From the NCBI GenBank assembly GCA_030628445.1, contig DAOVQV010000005.1, positions 1 through 15,474 on the forward strand: a stretch of 15,474 nt of DNA, given 5' to 3'. The position numbers and the translations under genes are program-made. The DNA is from Phycisphaerae bacterium. Lineage in GTDB: Bacteria; Planctomycetota; Phycisphaerae; SM23-33. Position 1 is the stretch's first letter. Each line of letters opens with the position of its first letter. The notes under the pieces are model-generated. The model made no database searches. It was not told where the DNA came from and saw nothing but the letters and a program-made list of their open reading frames with translations. Positions 14,525-15,474 of the stretch are shown in pieces.

Positions 14525-14780
14525 TTCGCCTTGGTAGAGGCCCCTCTCTTGCGAGGCTCCTCATGCGAAACTTCGGCGGAGGAGGGCCGAAGTAAACCAG
14601 CAGGCGCTCATCTCTGCCAGCCCTCGCACTTGGGGTCTCAGACCCCTACCTTTGAGACACCTCCAACGGTCTACGCCCCTAAAGGGGGAGAAAGGGGCGA
14701 TCCTCACAAGGCAGGTGCTCAACCCTGCCTCGAGTCGACCATCTTGTGCGGAGGCGTCTCGCTGTGAGGCTCATCGCTTC
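14525..14780 (-). ncRNA. Candidate structured RNA or long structured 3' UTR upstream of araB
   Basis: This region has no convincing coding frame but holds dense inverted repeats ending at the intrinsic terminator. They are: ACTTCGGC/GCCGAAGT (14570-14577 with 14586-14593); GGGGTC/GACCCC (14632-14637 with 14641-14646); CGCCCCT/AGGGGCG (14674-14680 with 14693-14699); GGCAGG/CCTGCC (14710-14715 with 14724-14729); and an interrupted 12-bp helix (14697-14708 with 14763-14777, one 3-nt bulge) that encloses the last hairpin. On the minus strand two loops are CCUCCUCC and UUCUCCCCCUUU, resembling anti-Shine-Dalgarno sequence. I checked by eye for the hallmarks of RNase P RNA, tmRNA and SRP RNA and found none. 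It could be a free sRNA or the 3' UTR of the receiver-like gene. The 5' end is unknown; positions 14781-14849 show only a weak AGCTG/CAGCT stem. Confidence 0.42.
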
Positions 14781-14849
14781 TTACATGGCGGCGTTCAGAT
14801 ACAAACTCTGTCAGCTGCCGCAAGCTCCTCGGTACAGCTCCCTCATGAC

Positions 14850-15290
14850 TTATTCATCGTGGGTTGACCCGGCGGCCAAATCGCGATGCCCCTCAGTATA
14901 AACCTCTCTAACATCGAGTCGCAGGACGTGGGCCAACAACTCAGACCACTGCTGCGCCCGCACGGGCCGCGTCAGGTACAATGCTCCGCCGATCCGCGCT
15001 GTAAGCTCTTGTTGGCCGCCTCCGTTATCACCAACTACGGTGAGCGGACAGTTCGGCCAGCGCTTCCTGAGCCACTTCAGAATCCGTCCGAGCGTGCTGG
15101 ACGTCTCATTTGTCCCCAGGATTACGAGCGCAACTTTGCCCATCGGAGCGTTGTACATCAGATCCTGTGCCCGACGATAGGTAACTAGACACCCACTATT
15201 GAGTTTTAACAGCTGCCGACCTACTTGGTCAGCTTCGCTGGTATCAGCGCATGCCATCAAAATGCATACGCAGCTCCCACCCCACCTCAT
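14850..15290 (-). CDS. Receiver-like protein lacking phosphorylation residues
   Basis: The 146-residue protein reads like a single CheY-type receiver fold. It has a first strand VCILMACAD, a third strand VALVILG near 53-59, and a fifth strand ending ALYLTRPV (103-110), followed by a last helix and a hydrophilic tail (about 126-146). Where the phospho-acceptor Asp should end strand 3 there is Gly59, and the invariant Lys before Pro is Arg108. It is therefore probably not phosphorylated in the usual way. AGGAG 7 nt before the ATG supports the start. Codon use (TTA, CTA, AGA, many A/T third bases) differs from the strongly GC3-biased neighbours, suggesting a lineage-specific or acquired gene. 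No kinase or output domain is adjacent. The fold call is by motif reading; other Rossmann-like folds are possible. Confidence 0.6.
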   Translation of the reverse strand: MRWGGSCVCILMACADTSEADQVGRQLLKLNSGCLVTYRRAQDLMYNAPMGKVALVILGTNETSSTLGRILKWLRKRWPNCPLTVVGDNGGGQQELTARIGGALYLTRPVRAQQWSELLAHVLRLDVREVYTEGHRDLAAGSTHDE

Positions 15291-15474
15291 TAGGGCGCTC
15301 CTTTGACTCGAACTCCAGGTACGTACAGCAGGCTCCTCAATCGTTTATGTATAGTTGCAAGGGGCGTGCCTTAGTTCGTCCAGGGCGCGCGTAATTCGTA
15401 TGTCGTGGCTGATACAACGGTTGGGGGACAGGATTTTCGTTGGGCCTGGTAGTTGTCCTCAAGAGCCCTGTCGC

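Noticed and set aside
14540..14848. Several very short minus-strand frames beginning ATGAG, two of them overlapping as ATGA
   Set aside because: They are only 11-31 codons with poor or no ribosome sites, and they overlap strong hairpins. Chance is the simpler explanation.
14486..14850. RNase P RNA, tmRNA or SRP RNA
   Set aside because: The length is suitable, but I find no GAGGAAAGTCC or ACAGAA blocks, no tRNA-like 3' end with a T-arm, and no GGAAGG/AGCAG SRP tip on either strand.
14471..14867. Plus-strand open frames of 71-98 codons in the region upstream of araB
   Set aside because: No ribosome sites or recognisable protein pattern. The same bases are better explained by inverted repeats and a minus-strand terminator.
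15305..15325. GTTCGAGTC on the minus strand resembling a tRNA T-arm
   Set aside because: The flanking bases cannot form a T-stem, and no acceptor, D or anticodon arm is present.
15427..15472. GACAGG/CCTGTC inverted repeat at the right edge
   Set aside because: Only 6 bp with a 34-nt spacer and no T-tract or gene context in the window.

Overview
The window looks like chromosomal DNA of a GC-rich planctomycete, most likely of the Phycisphaerae type. This is inferred from gene content: a Gfo/Idh/MocA-like oxidoreductase, a URO-D-family methyltransferase-like protein, separate coaC and coaB, and an FtsK translocase. No rRNA or other taxonomic marker is present. Nearly all of the DNA is housekeeping sequence. 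I see no phage, insertion sequence, CRISPR array, tRNA or rRNA.

Layout. Positions 1-89 (minus) hold the first codons of a Rossmann-fold oxidoreductase, divergent from a long plus-strand run (294-7025): pheA (bifunctional chorismate mutase/prephenate dehydratase), tpiA, secG, a yicC-type endoribonuclease, gmk, rpoZ, coaC, coaB and a URO-D-family gene. Gaps in this run are 5-71 nt, which fits one operon. After a 200-nt leader comes ftsK (7228-9642), then a GT-B glycosyltransferase (about 9693-10838) that may have a leaderless start. A large stem-loop sits between this gene and the convergent minus-strand genes dapA (10898-11788), araD (11927-12619) and araB (12624-14309). araB and araD form a 4-nt-spaced unit for L-ribulose use; araA is not in the window.

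Positions 14310-14849 hold no convincing protein gene. From the araB side they contain a candidate araB promoter flanked by 7-bp direct repeats, a 9-bp inverted repeat, a strong minus-strand intrinsic terminator (14479-14524) and, upstream of it, about 260 nt of dense stem-loops. I read this as a candidate structured RNA or a long structured 3' UTR. Two of its hairpin loops, read on the minus strand, are pyrimidine runs resembling anti-Shine-Dalgarno sequences. Next upstream is a 146-residue receiver-like protein (14850-15290, minus) that lacks the phospho-acceptor Asp and the conserved Lys. Positions 15291-15474 are its upstream region; I see no gene there.

The most unusual items are a SecG that carries an extra C-terminal domain resembling the chitobiase/hexosaminidase C-terminal beta-sandwich, the structured RNA region next to araB, and the degenerate receiver. 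The rest is conventional metabolism: Phe synthesis, glycolysis, protein export, nucleotide and CoA synthesis, lysine/peptidoglycan precursors, chromosome segregation and pentose use.
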